This document shows, piece after piece, positions 38,870 to 48,505 of a stretch of DNA of 64,000 nucleotides (position 1 is its first letter; every line of letters starts with the position of its first letter). The stretch covers positions 164,765,001-164,829,000 of the forward strand of contig CM060833.1 of assembly GCA_030762175.1 (NCBI GenBank), in the 5' to 3' direction. The notes beneath the pieces are model-generated. The model was given only the letters and a program-made list of their open reading frames with translations. It was not told the origin of the DNA and searched no databases. Made by a program: the position numbers and the translations under genes. This stretch comes from Metallyticus violacea (Eukaryota; Arthropoda; Insecta; Mantodea; Metallyticidae).

Positions 38870-39161
38870 TCTGATGGGACCGCCACGGGTGGCCTGGTCG
38901 TTAATCGCGGACTCGTGAGCGGTAGGTCTGCGGTTCGAATCCCGCCTGTCCTCCCTGGCTGAGGTTTTTTCCAGGTTTTCCTCATTCCTCATAAATAGCA
39001 AATGCCGGGGAGGTACCCTAGAATTAGGCCTCGAACGTTTCCTTCCTTAATAAATCCTTCCCCAATAAATAATTTCATTTCATGTATCACCAATGTCCTC
39101 CGCCTATGGTGCCTCAGTAGTAAAAACGGGCATTAAACACTATTAAAAAAAGTCTGATGGG
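38870..39161 (+). mobile_element. tRNA-derived SINE, family 1 copy a, with target-site duplication
   Basis: The body is 38,879-39,152. It opens with a tRNA-like head: a box-A-like tggcctggtcg at 38,890-38,900 and a perfect box B ggttcgaatcc at 38,932-38,942. A conserved tRNA-unrelated body follows (tccctggctgaggtttttt, aatgccggggaggtaccct) and it ends in gcctcagtagtaaaaac and a short A-rich tail. The 9-bp target-site duplication tctgatggg flanks it perfectly at 38,870-38,878 and 39,153-39,161. Six copies in this window make it an abundant family. The head has the layout of a Leu/Ser-type tRNA, but the parent tRNA is not certain. Confidence 0.9.
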
Positions 39162-39620
39162 GATGACGACAGCAACATTGTGTCAGAGAGGGGAGAGAGG
39201 AGACAAGAGGAACTGAGACCGTGGAGGGGAAAACCAACTACGGCGAGTCTTGCCTCAACCTTCTTTTCAGTTTGGTATAGCTATAGTTATAAACTGGTAA
39301 TCAAGAGTATATTTCCCACACTTTTAAAAAATATGGCAGTCACCTGGACACACTAAAAATAAAATTGATCATGTTATGGTGAATAGCAGGCATTCCTCAA
39401 GTGTTATGGTTGTTAAAAGCTGTAGACGAGCAGGCCACTTGGTGTCGCATTAAATATCATTATAAATTATTCGCATTCAAAATGGCGCACGGTATAAGAC
39501 AGATCTATAATGTAAAGAAATTAAAGGATATAGAAATAAGCAATGTTTATAAAGCAGACCCGCAAAATAAATAAATGTGCTGTAAATAATAGTCAAAATA
39601 GAGAATACATAAGAAACATA
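39162..39620. other. Unannotated spacer
   Basis: I see no gene here. A purine-rich ggggagagaggagacaagag segment lies near 39,190. The TA at 39,619-39,620 borders the mariner-like element that follows. Confidence 0.45.
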
Positions 39621-40509
39621 GGATGCCAAAAAATGTATATACACTTTAAGAAAAGAAAAATCTGTGTTAACATAGCAAAACTGAATTCACACTAACAGAA
39701 AACGATGAGCATTAATCATCTTAGGCTTTTACAGTTACAGTAGTTACAAATGTTGCTCAAAAGGCCCTCCATCGGCGTCGATACACTTCTGAGTACGTTG
39801 AAGTACTGATTGAGCAATGTTTGCGAAAGTGTCATCACCGATTGTAGCACATGCCGTTTCAATTTTTTCCCGAAGTACTGCCAGTGTAGCTGGTTTTCCA
39901 CGGTATACATCCTTAAGAATTCCCCAAAGGTAGAAGTCCAATGGAGTTAGATCCGGAGAACGCGGTAGAAACTCACTCGGACCTCTTCATCCTATCCAGT
40001 GCCTTGGAATTTTGTCATCAAGGTACGCACGTACATCTCGGTGGTAATATGGGGGTGCACCTTCCTGTTGGAAGCAAAATTTCTCGTTTCCGTAGAGTGT
40101 ATGAATGGCGGTAAGAGAGATAAGCATGTCAAGTACACTGGGCCAGTTACGTTCCTTCAAATTGGTTTTCCAATATCACTTCAAAATTGCTTTCCGCTGT
40201 TCAAACGATAATCTTGACTCCATTTTGTAATAGCAACGCTAGCATAACGTAAAGTGAGTCACATCTGTTTACAGAACATCATACGATAATCTTGGCTTCA
40301 TTTGTTCATTGTTGATTTGCGATAATCTTAGCTTCATTTGTTCATTGTTGATTTATCTGTCACGTAGCAACGCTATCATAAAGTATGTGAGTCATATCTA
40401 TTTACAGAGCATCATACTACACATTACTGTTGTTTTTCGATCCAACTTTGAAATATGTTAAATAGCTATCTACTGTGAAAGTGTGTATACATTTTTGGCA
40501 CCCTCGGTT
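39621..40509 (-). mobile_element. Internally deleted mariner-like element M1
   Basis: The ends carry inverted repeats: ggatgccaaaaaatgtata at the left and, read inward from the right, cgagggtgccaaaaatgta. TA lies outside both. The untranslated leader (about 40,224-40,480) is nearly the same as the leader of M2 at 40,825-41,093, so they are two copies of one family in opposite orientation with a spacer of about 300 bp. The leader contains a direct repeat of cttcatttgttcattgttga, seen twice near 40,300 and 40,332. The transposase remnant is annotated separately. The element cannot move on its own. Confidence 0.85.
39744..40223 (-). pseudogene. Tc1/mariner-superfamily transposase remnant (M1)
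   Basis: One minus-strand frame runs from ATG at 40,221-40,223 to a stop at 39,744 (160 codons) and is interrupted by two in-frame TGA codons. It starts MESRLSFEQRKAILK, an N-terminal motif typical of this transposase group. It then jumps into the second half of the catalytic domain: FQQEGAPPYYHRDVRAYLDD, where functional relatives have D in the QQDGAPPH-like motif, then HWIG-stop-RGP, RSPDLTPLDFYLWG and a C-terminal tail ending in EQHL. The first catalytic aspartate region is missing, one catalytic acid is Glu, and two stops remain. The protein is dead. The family is named from its motifs; the subfamily is not resolved. Confidence 0.85.
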
Positions 40510-40808
40510 TATTAAAGAGATAGTTGGAAACAAGAGTCAAAGAATTTGTTGATTTCGAAATAAAACCAGAATGGAATGAATTGTTTGATAATGAATGCTG
40601 CCAAAGAATAGAAAAGAGAGATAGAATAAAGTTGAAGAGTTGAAATTATGGAGAGAGAGAAAAAAAGGAGGAAAGATTATAAGAATAAAAGAGGGAAAGC
40701 TAAAAAATATTTTTTGTTCGTCCTGGTACCGAATGTGCGTTCGCAATACACTAGGAAATGCTTGAAATTTACACAAACCAATATTTAACTCTTAAGAGAA
40801 AATCAGTA

Positions 40809-41527
40809 TTCCGAGCGTGCCAAAAAATGCATACACGCTTTCACAGTAGATATCTCTTTAATGTATTTCAAAGTTGGACCGAAAAACAACAATAAGTGTA
40901 GTATGATATTCTGTAAACAGATGTGACTCACATATATTATGATAACATTGCTAAGTGACAGGTAAATCAACAATGAACAAATGAAGCCAAGATTATCGTA
41001 AATCAACAATGAACAAACGAAGTCAAGAATATTGTATGATGTTCTGTAAACAGATGTGACTCACATTACGTTATGCTATCGTTTCTACAAAAAATGGAGC
41101 CAAGATTGTCGTTTGAACAGCGGAAAGCAATTTTGAAGTGGTGGCACTGGATAGGACGAAGAGGTCCGATTGAGTTTCCACCTCGTTCTTCGTATCTAAC
41201 TTCGTTGGATTTCTACCTACGGGGAACTCTTAAGGATGCTGTATACCGTAAAAAACCAGTTACACTGGCAGCAGTTCGGAAAGAAGTTGAAGCGGTATGT
41301 GCTTCAATCGCCGAGGACACTTTGGCAAACGTTAGTCAATCCATAGTTCAAGGTACTCAGAAGTGTATCACGCCTGTGGACATTTTTGAGCAACTGTTGT
41401 AACTAATGTAAGTAAAAGTCTAAGATGATTAGTGCTCATCGTTTTCTGTTTGTGTGAATTTAGTTTTGTTATGTTAGCATTTTTTTTTTTGTTTGCTTGA
41501 AGAGTGTATACATTTTAGCACCCTCTA
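40809..41527 (+). mobile_element. Internally deleted mariner-like element M2
   Basis: The left end reads ttccgagcgtgccaaaaaat after a TA (40,807-40,808). The right end reads gtatacattttagcaccctc before TATA at 41,526-41,529. It shares leader, coding ends and trailer (the segment containing gctcatcgttttctgtt near 41,430) with M1. At about 720 bp it is shorter than M1 because more of the transposase is gone. The ends look intact enough to be recognised if a full-length relative supplied transposase. Confidence 0.85.
41094..41402 (+). pseudogene. Transposase fragment with N-terminus joined to C-terminus (M2)
   Basis: The frame from MEPRLSFEQRKAILKWW runs straight into HWIGRRGPIEFPPRSS and LTSLDFYLRGTLKDAVY and ends EQLL-stop, 102 codons with no internal stop. 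An upstream ATG at 41,073 is in frame, but the copy in M1 shows that MEPR is the family start. The deletion removes the DNA-binding region and most of the catalytic domain, and two residues of the LTPLDFYLWG motif are changed (LTSLDFYLRG). Although the frame is open, it cannot encode an active enzyme. Whether it is translated is unknown. Confidence 0.8.
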
Positions 41528-42312
41528 TATACAATAATGGCATGAATTAATGAAAAAATATATAATAATGGAACAAAAATCAACATACAAAATAAAATAA
41601 ATAGAAAAGAGAACAGTGCAAGAGTAAATAGCTTAAAAATCCACACATATACGATGTATGTACAAATAATACCAACAGTCTAGTGACTCGTGTTCTCATA
41701 CCTCCCTTCCCAGTTGTCTGCCTCTTCCGATCTGGGCTGTCTCACTTTATTTAAAAATTTACCTACTCCCTCTTCCTCTTTCCTATTTGCCAGCAAAATC
41801 CAGCATTGCAGTAACTTCTTCCTCTGTTAACAAACGGGGGCGTTAGATATCCCTCCTTCCATTCTTCCGTCCCCTTATAGTACGTAAGGAGAAAAACTTA
41901 TAAGCAAAAAATACTGGAATATATGCAGGAAGCAAACAGCCATAAAAAGATAAGAAATTTTTATATGATAGCAAAGGAAGTGGGAACAAAAATATCTTAA
42001 CGAAAGTGTGGAAACAACATTTTGAGGAACTTCTGAATGATGGCTTAAGGAAGAAGAAGAAATGTACCAGGTACTAGAATTAGTAAGCGATTCATGGCAG
42101 ATTGAACATGATATGCGAGAAAGTCCATTAATTTAACCTTGATATACATTTATTGTTTGTTGATTTTAAACAGGCATACGATTCAGTGGATATACTTTTA
42201 TTCTATATAAAAGCTTGAAAGAATTTGGTATCCCAAATAAATTAGCAATTTACTAAAATAAAACCTCTTTAAGCGGAAATGTAAATCCTTTCCAATTTAT
42301 TATTGTATGCCA
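41528..42312. other. Unannotated spacer
   Basis: I see no gene here. It is AT-rich with a moderately C/T-rich block around 41,690-41,800. Confidence 0.45.
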
Positions 42313-42380
42313 AGTATCATCAGCTCCACCGCCTGTGATGTCTCAATAGTAAAAAAGGCAGTTAAACACTATTAAAAAAG
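42313..42380 (+). mobile_element. SINE family 1 copy b, 3' fragment only
   Basis: Only the tail segment is left: cagctccaccgcctgtgatg followed by tctcaatagtaaaaaaggca, then the ttaaacactattaaaaaa ending. The tRNA head and body are absent, as in a 5'-truncated insertion or a partly deleted copy. Confidence 0.75.
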
Positions 42381-43373
42381 TGTAACTGTTAACCGAAACG
42401 TCGAATATTTTAAACATTTCATAAACATAATGTCATTACAAAATTTATTATGCGTTATGTTTTATTGTCCTGTTGAGTTAATTTGAAAATTTTGAAAAAT
42501 TAAAACTACTGCCCTATTGATAAATATATGAGCTTACGTTGCTGCGAAAAAATCGTTCGCACAAAAATAAAAACTAGAAAATTTGTCCCAGTGTTTGTAA
42601 TGATTAATGGTTTTTACAGCTCACCACATTACGTGTACAAAAAGTTTTTAATTTTGCATTACATTGTTTATTTAATATACTTTTTAATGTACTGTTGAGC
42701 AATTATCGTATCGTTATCCTAAATATTGCTTATCCGAAATTTTGTTCTTCCGCTTTATTTCGATTAACTAAATTTTGTTCGAATTTGAAAACATTCTACA
42801 CTTAGTAAATATTTTTTATCATTTTAAATGTTATTATTTTTGTTTAAACCCCATGTTTAGATAACTTTATATAACAAACATTTACCTAAATCGTTGTATT
42901 TACAATGAATAGTTAGCTGTAGCAGCGAAATACCTGTTCCAGTTTGTCGTACACCTGTTTGAGAACCACTGTTGAAAAAGAAAACAACTATTCTACTCTA
43001 GCTACTCCAAAACCCATTACAAGAATTCACTTACATTAGTGATGAACTGATGATTGCAGCCATGTTTTGAATCCTAAAAAAAACAAAAAAACAACGATAT
43101 ATAATTTAAAATAACTCAAAACTATAGATTAAATATAGTATACTTAGAATTCTTTTAACTTTAGTAAGTAAAATAAATACCATGGTAAACGTGTAATAAA
43201 TATTTTCTGAATTTTATATATTACTAGCCCACTTCTCGTTTTCTGGAAGTCAAAGCCGTTTTTCAACGCTATGGGTTTTAAAAGTGTATAATGTAACATA
43301 ACTTTTCTTTGTAATGTAGCATAAATAGTTTTAAAGTTTACATTTATCGTCTGCATTGTCACAGTAGTAAGAA
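42381..43373. other. Unannotated AT-rich stretch
   Basis: I see no gene here. The minus-strand frame at 43,144-43,362 (72 codons) has no recognisable features. Confidence 0.45.
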
Positions 43374-43787
43374 ATGAGCTATTTAAAAAAAAAGTTTACA
43401 TTTGACCATCTTACATTTATGTTAGGAGGAAGGGGTCCCCCCCGATTTCAAATGGCAGTGCAATGTATTGAAAATATTGTGGTGGAAACTCTTGTTCGAA
43501 AAATAATTTATACTGGAGTTATAGGTAGAGAGTGGTCCAGTAGGATTGATGCACAAACGAGGGAAATTGTTAAAGCAAGCACTCGTCAAGCTTTCGAAAT
43601 AGTGTTATATCTCAGTTATTTTCGAAGAACTGAATCAGAGACAAAAACATTTTCTAGAACTTATGCTACAAGTAGGGAGGGGTACAGCGGGGTTTTAAAG
43701 AGTTTGATATCTTTAACGAAAAGTAAATCTAAAAATGCAGGAGGATCAACCACTTCTTCGAGCAGTTTGCCTGGGGGAGAAAACTAG
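43374..43787 (+). CDS. Hypothetical protein, 137 codons, unrecognised
   Basis: This is the longest open frame outside the satellite. The first ten residues (MSYLKKKFTF) come from AT-rich DNA. The stretch from GGRGPPRFQMAV onward is more protein-like, mixed in composition with many charged residues, and ends in a Gly/Ser-rich tail (GGSTTSSSSLPGGEN). I recognise no domain, signal peptide or membrane segment. There is no clear splice acceptor at its left edge, no nearby AATAAA that settles a 3' end, and no related copy elsewhere in the window. It could be an exon, part of an unlisted transposable element, or chance. The start is simply the first ATG in the frame. Confidence 0.25.
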   Translation: MSYLKKKFTFDHLTFMLGGRGPPRFQMAVQCIENIVVETLVRKIIYTGVIGREWSSRIDAQTREIVKASTRQAFEIVLYLSYFRRTESETKTFSRTYATSREGYSGVLKSLISLTKSKSKNAGGSTTSSSSLPGGEN

Positions 43788-44612
43788 GGAAATGCGGGAT
43801 ACGTTGAGCTTCAAACATAAGTAAAGGCTTAGACTGAGGTATATTTGTTCAACAGTATATTCTATTGAAGATGTCTCAATCCTGATTTGCAATACTAAAC
43901 CAAAATGGCAGTGTAGAAAGGTTTCATTTTTTCCTTTAATACAATGAAAAGTTTTACCATCGTCTCTGTGAAGGCTAGCTTTAGTAAAATTAACATCAGG
44001 CATTTTACATGTAAAATATGCTTGACTATTTATATAATATTAAAAAACTTAGTATATAGATAAATGTGCAGAGGACTGCAAAAATGCAAATGATGAAGTT
44101 AGTGCATGTTGAGAGTAAGGGTGTTAGCATTTTCAAATTTCAGCATATCTCGAAAGATTGTAAAAGAACTCATGCTTGCACCCTCAAAATCTTGTGAGAT
44201 TGGAGAGATTTGGAAAATTAAAAAGTTTAAAATTTAGATTTTTTAAAAGCAAATGTTTCTGAGCAGTATTATGGCCTGTGACAAAAGTGAATTATATACG
44301 ACAACCGTAAACGATTAGCGATAGCTGCCAAACAAATAGCGTATTTATGTGAAACTAATTTGCCATCGAATATAATGAGCATCCCAAATTTGAAATTTAA
44401 AATAGGAAAAAAAAGGGGGGGCATATTCTGTACGGCGTCTTAGAGATAAGTCCTTCCCCTTATAAAACTATCAGAACATAGAAACTATAAGTGAACTGTT
44501 GTTACATCTTGGACAAAATCTTTTGTGCTGTTGCCGGGACAGTTAGCATAGATCAAAGAAGAAAAAAATATTTCTTATAGTGTCACTAGTCACAGGTTAC
44601 GAGTTCTTCCTC
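43788..44612. other. Unannotated stretch
   Basis: I see no gene here. A minus-strand frame at 43,746-44,003 overlaps the hypothetical frame before it and has no domain. A short A-run followed by G-run lies at 44,406-44,420. Confidence 0.45.
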
Positions 44613-44838
44613 CTGATATGTGTAGTGGTAGCCATGCTTGCCTCATAAAAATCCTAAGTATGGCTTCCTTCGGATGGAAATAAAGTGTGGGTCCCGTGTC
44701 GTAATTGTACGGTACGAAAAAGAACCTCAAGCCTGAAAGAAGAGCCTCTGAGCAAGGCCGTTTCGCGCCCTGAATTGAATGGTTCGCTGATGACCTGAGA
44801 TGTTAAAGAGCCTCCATAAATAAAACAAATAACAAAAA
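44613..44838 (+). mobile_element. SINE family 2 copy a
   Basis: This shares an ordered set of segments with 46,322-46,540: tRNA-like gtggta head, aaaatccta/aaaatccca, atggcttccttcgga, aaagt/aaagc before ggtccc, cctgaaagaagagcctctga versus ttgaaagaaaggcctctgag, cctgaattgaatg, and a terminal taaagagc...aaataaaac. The region that would hold box B looks deleted here. No clean target-site duplication could be assigned. Confidence 0.7.
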
Positions 44839-45259
44839 ATTCTTTCGTGTAGGAATTGCAAAACTTCTTCTTCAATGTCAGGATGTCTTCCTTTGCGAGG
44901 ACCAATGAGTTTCTTCCTACTAGCTTTAGTTGTAAATAATGTCAGTTTTTGTTGTCACCACAAGTTCTTCCTGTTTGCCCCCAATTCCTAATTACCTACT
45001 ATTCAAACCTCTAAGTAGTATTAGCATAATCAAGCTATTAGTAATTGGCAAAAATGTATAGATGTTTTTGAATCGTGTTCTGTTGAAAGTGAAACTGTAA
45101 AATCGCCATCCATTTCCAAACCACTCAAAAATACATAGTTTCAAAAAGTTGTATTCTATAATTTATTTATTTATTCTGTTTTTACTCCCTCAGAATTTCA
45201 AACCACATCGATTATCTTATGATTACTCCAGACCTAAACGGCAGTCTGTTCTATTTCGA
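44839..45259. other. Unannotated spacer
   Basis: No supportable feature beyond short chance frames. Confidence 0.45.
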
Positions 45260-46326
45260 TCTGGGTCCTATTCCACAAAAGTATGGTCTAATACATACGA
45301 GTGTATTAGTACACGTCGTTGCAAAGTATGATCTTGTAATTGTCTGTTCCACGAAAGAAGTGCAATACTTGTAAAGTATTATTAATGTTATTATGGCGTC
45401 ATATAAGAGCAAGATGGAGGAACAGCTGTTTGCCTTATGTCGCCATACCTTGAATTAGGTTATGTTCACTCCTTAGGGGTCTTTATAATATACAGCGGAT
45501 TATTATTATTCCTGCTAAATATATCTTGTAATTTTTCTCAGACATAATGATAATTTAAATACTGCATTAATCGATATTCAAGCGTAATAATCCACTTTGA
45601 GGTGATGCTACCTTACGGCTACATTAAGGAGCATCATCTTCTATCGTCAAGAGATGGCAGAAGAATTGAGCCTCCAGTTGCTCTCGGTCATTTATTTTAT
45701 GAGTCCACTTTATCATTTATTTTTATTTATTTGTTTATATTGCTTGACAATCACGTTCTTAATATAAGTATAAAAAACACCTGGGAAAATTGCGTAAAAA
45801 GGGAATATTTTTTAAAGAAAATGAAGAATGAAAAGAAATTATATTTGTGGCATGTGGCATTATGTTAACTAAGATGCTGGTCTAAAATATGCATTTGAAA
45901 CAGGAAACGCCAATATCAAGTCATAATTGCATTCATTGCACTTTAACTTTATCGATGTACATAAATGATTATTTATTCTTTCTTTATACATATTCCTACC
46001 CATCATTGTCATCACTTTCGCCAATACTTAGCACATTTACGTCAACTGACTCCCAAAAGCGTTAAAAAGATATTACATTTTGTGCTACTATTTGAAGTTA
46101 GCAATATTCCTACACTTTTAGAGAATTTATACAAGTTACCAGTGCCCGACTAATACTAATAATTCTATAGAACAGAACGAAAACGCACCTGTACACTTAT
46201 AAATATGGAGTTTTAAGGTACAAGAGTAGCAGAAACCTTTGTGGAACAGAATTTTATCAATAACTACAAGATACAAGTTTATCTACATGTAATATATCAG
46301 ACTAGACTTTTTGGAACAGGGCCCTG
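45260..46326. mobile_element. DNA element with long (about 115-bp) terminal inverted repeats
   Basis: The left terminus begins near gggtcctattccacaaaagt. The right terminus, read inward on the minus strand, begins gggccctgttccaaaaagtc. Similarity continues inward: tggtctaata versus tagtctgata, tcttgtaattgtctgttcca versus ttgtagttattgataaaatt leading to tctgttccac, and gaagtgcaatacttgta versus tctgctactcttgta. The interior (about 45,380-46,190) holds frames at 45,602-45,868 and 45,965-46,153 with no domain I recognise. It is either a non-autonomous element or a decayed one. The start resembles PIF/Harbinger termini, but I could not confirm a TWA target duplication, so the superfamily is left open. 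Confidence 0.6.
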
Positions 46327-46888
46327 GTGGTACTTGCCCCTAGGACCAAGGAAACCCGGTTAGAGTCGATGGATTTTTAGGGCATAAAAATCCCAAATAT
46401 GGCTTCCTTCGGAGGAAAGTAAAGCCGTTGGTCCCATGTGGTAGATTTATGGCAAGTAAAACAAGTTTGAAAGAAAGGCCTCTGAGCAAAATTTATCGGC
46501 CTTTTTACTCCTGAATTGAATGAGAGGCTAATGGTCAAAGTGTTTTTTTTTTTTTTTTTTTTTTTTTTTGTGGTAGTGTTTAACGCCAGTTTTTACTACT
46601 GAGGCACCACAGGCGGTGGACATTGATGATATATGAAACGAAATGATAACTTGGGAAAGGAGTATTTTTTAAGGAAAGAAGCGTTCCAGGTCTAATTTTT
46701 GGGTATATCCCCGGCATTTGCCATTTATGAGGATTGAGGAAAACTAGGGGGAAAAAAAAACCCGTCAAGGAAGATGATCTTGGGGGATTCGAACCCCAGA
46801 CCTCCCCCTCACAAGTCCGCGCCTTATCTACTTCGGCCACTAGTGGCGGGTCAAAAATTTAAAGAGCGTCCTTGTATAAAAATAAACC
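46322..46888 (+). mobile_element. SINE family 2 copy b, split by a nested SINE
   Basis: The 5' part is about 46,322-46,540. The 3' part resumes at about 46,852 with tttaaagagcgtcc followed by ataaaaataaac, which matches the ttaaagagcctcc...aaataaaac end of copy a. Between them lies SINE family 1 copy c on the minus strand. This copy is therefore older than that insertion. Confidence 0.75.
46541..46851 (-). mobile_element. SINE family 1 copy c, inserted in SINE family 2
   Basis: A T-run of about 29 bases (the poly-A tail on the minus strand) leads into the family tail (actactgaggcaccacagg), the body (ccccggcatttgccatttat) and, on the right, the tRNA head. Box B appears here as ggattcgaacccc. 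The head ends in ccactagtggcgggt. The short flanks tcaaag and tcaaaa may be an imperfect target-site duplication. Confidence 0.88.
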
Positions 46889-48074
46889 TAAACCCGATTC
46901 AGATTAAATTTAAGGAATGTTGCGAACACGAAAAATATTTTTCAATGTGTACGTGACAGGAGCATAGCCAGATAGGTGTTAGGGGACCGTTGTTATATAG
47001 GGAAACCTAAGTTATGGTAATATTTGCTTTATTTTCCACTTCGTTGGCCGTGGTACCTCACTGATGTAAAGGGATATGAATGAATAATGAAGTGACTAAT
47101 GTCATTTTATAAAAGGAGCAAGTATCTTTTATGCAGAAAACTGCACCTTTGAACATTATGGAATTATGAAAGTAGGTTTATTCAATAACATCTTGCTTTA
47201 TAAAGCATTTAAGCGGCCCTTCGCATTGCCAGACCTAAAGAGAAGCATTGGTATTCAAGGCCTGCCATTGTTTCAAACAATCCTGAAATCTACTCGTACT
47301 CAGTTATGACTAGAGCAGTGCTTCTATTTTATTAGATTTCTGAATAACGGTCGTAATTCAGAAAGTTTCATTGTCGCGAAGATTGAAACGATTCACGGTC
47401 ACATTAGAATAGGAAAATTAAGCAGGGTACAAATTCTTTCTCTTTTAGTTAGAAAGTGAAACTTACTGAAAAGGGCGTAGCCAAAAATGAATTACGCGTT
47501 AATGCAGATGCAGATGCAGGTGACTTACTCCTATCTCCGACTCCAGATGTTTATACAACCTTATTTTTTAAATTATTAATTTACGTTATGTGTCCCATAA
47601 TATTCGTTTTGGACTCGATTTTGATTAATAATTGTTCCTGCCTAATTTTTAAAAATATTCTTTTTCTACGATAATAATTTTAGTCATTATGTTTATAATA
47701 TCTGTTTATCCAGGATATATTAATATATTGTATACGATTTAAATGTTAATTCCATCTTAATCTTTAAAAAGTTCACACTAAACTGCGCCTGAAATTAAAT
47801 ATCATTATCTAAATTCTGTTATCCTTGTGTTGACCCGTTTTAGATACCTACAATGACCAAAGCCATTGGTTGTGACCTGGCCTTCGAAATCCAGGATCAC
47901 TAAATAAAACCTAGTGCCAATCATGTTTGCGACTTTAGCCATTCATTTTGTAACAATAGTTTTTTTTTTTTTTCTTCTTTTTTTTTTCCCAGCTAAATAG
48001 GTGTCATGCTCTAAAAGATTAAACATTTCAAAACGTTATTTAAGACATATAGGAATCGTGACTATTCCACTGGT
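46889..48074. other. Unannotated stretch
   Basis: I see no gene here. A small run of gcagat units lies near 47,503-47,520. A long T-rich tract at 47,960-47,990 could be the reverse of a retroposed poly-A tail. The plus frame at 47,456-47,674 has no domain. Confidence 0.4.
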
Positions 48075-48359
48075 ATGAGCAAGCATTGCAACGAGCTTGC
48101 TTGCATTGCTAGCACGGTTGTTAAATGTCCTTGGCAGCTTTACTCGAGTTTACATATCAGGTATCAGATTCGCTTCACTGGAAAGCTAGCGTCAGCTTTT
48201 CTTGGTGTAGGGAACGGTCAGTCTGCTCCGTACATCTGCACGACACGGATAATCAGTGAGCAAGTGTGTAGCGCGTTACATTTGCGGTTAAAAGCGTGTG
48301 AAACATTAATTATAAGAAATAGTGCACCACAATATTCTGCTGCCCATTTGTTGTGGTAA
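48075..48359 (+). CDS. Hypothetical open frame, 94 codons, unrecognised
   Basis: The frame begins MSKHCNELACIASTVVKC and is rich in Ala, Cys, Ser and Leu. The underlying DNA is clearly richer in G and C than its flanks, unlike typical chance frames here. I recognise no domain, and there is no splice or poly-A context that settles its ends. It might be part of a CpG-containing promoter or first exon, a fragment of an older element, or chance. Low confidence. Confidence 0.18.
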   Translation: MSKHCNELACIASTVVKCPWQLYSSLHIRYQIRFTGKLASAFLGVGNGQSAPYICTTRIISEQVCSALHLRLKACETLIIRNSAPQYSAAHLLW

Positions 48360-48468
48360 TGTGACTACTTTAATTTTCATCATTTTCAGTAATGGATTAA
48401 ATAATTGGAGCTGCTCCGACTTCAGCCCACCGCCTTTTAGGTTTGTCATTACCTTTTTAGTCTATAGT

Positions 48469-48469
<1 letters not shown>

Positions 48470-48503
<34 letters not shown>

Positions 48504-48505
48504 GT
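48470..48505. repeat. (ATT)n microsatellite
   Basis: About eleven ATT units followed by imperfect ttgttattg. Confidence 0.92.

Noticed and set aside
38890..38942. tRNA gene
   Set aside because: Box A and box B are present, but the sequence does not close into a full cloverleaf acceptor stem and continues into a SINE body with a target-site duplication. The same applies to the other five family 1 copies and to family 3.
39716..39910. Second transposase-like frame on the minus strand
   Set aside because: It is a shifted reading of the same M1 transposase tail. The motif-bearing frame is the one covering 39,744-40,223.
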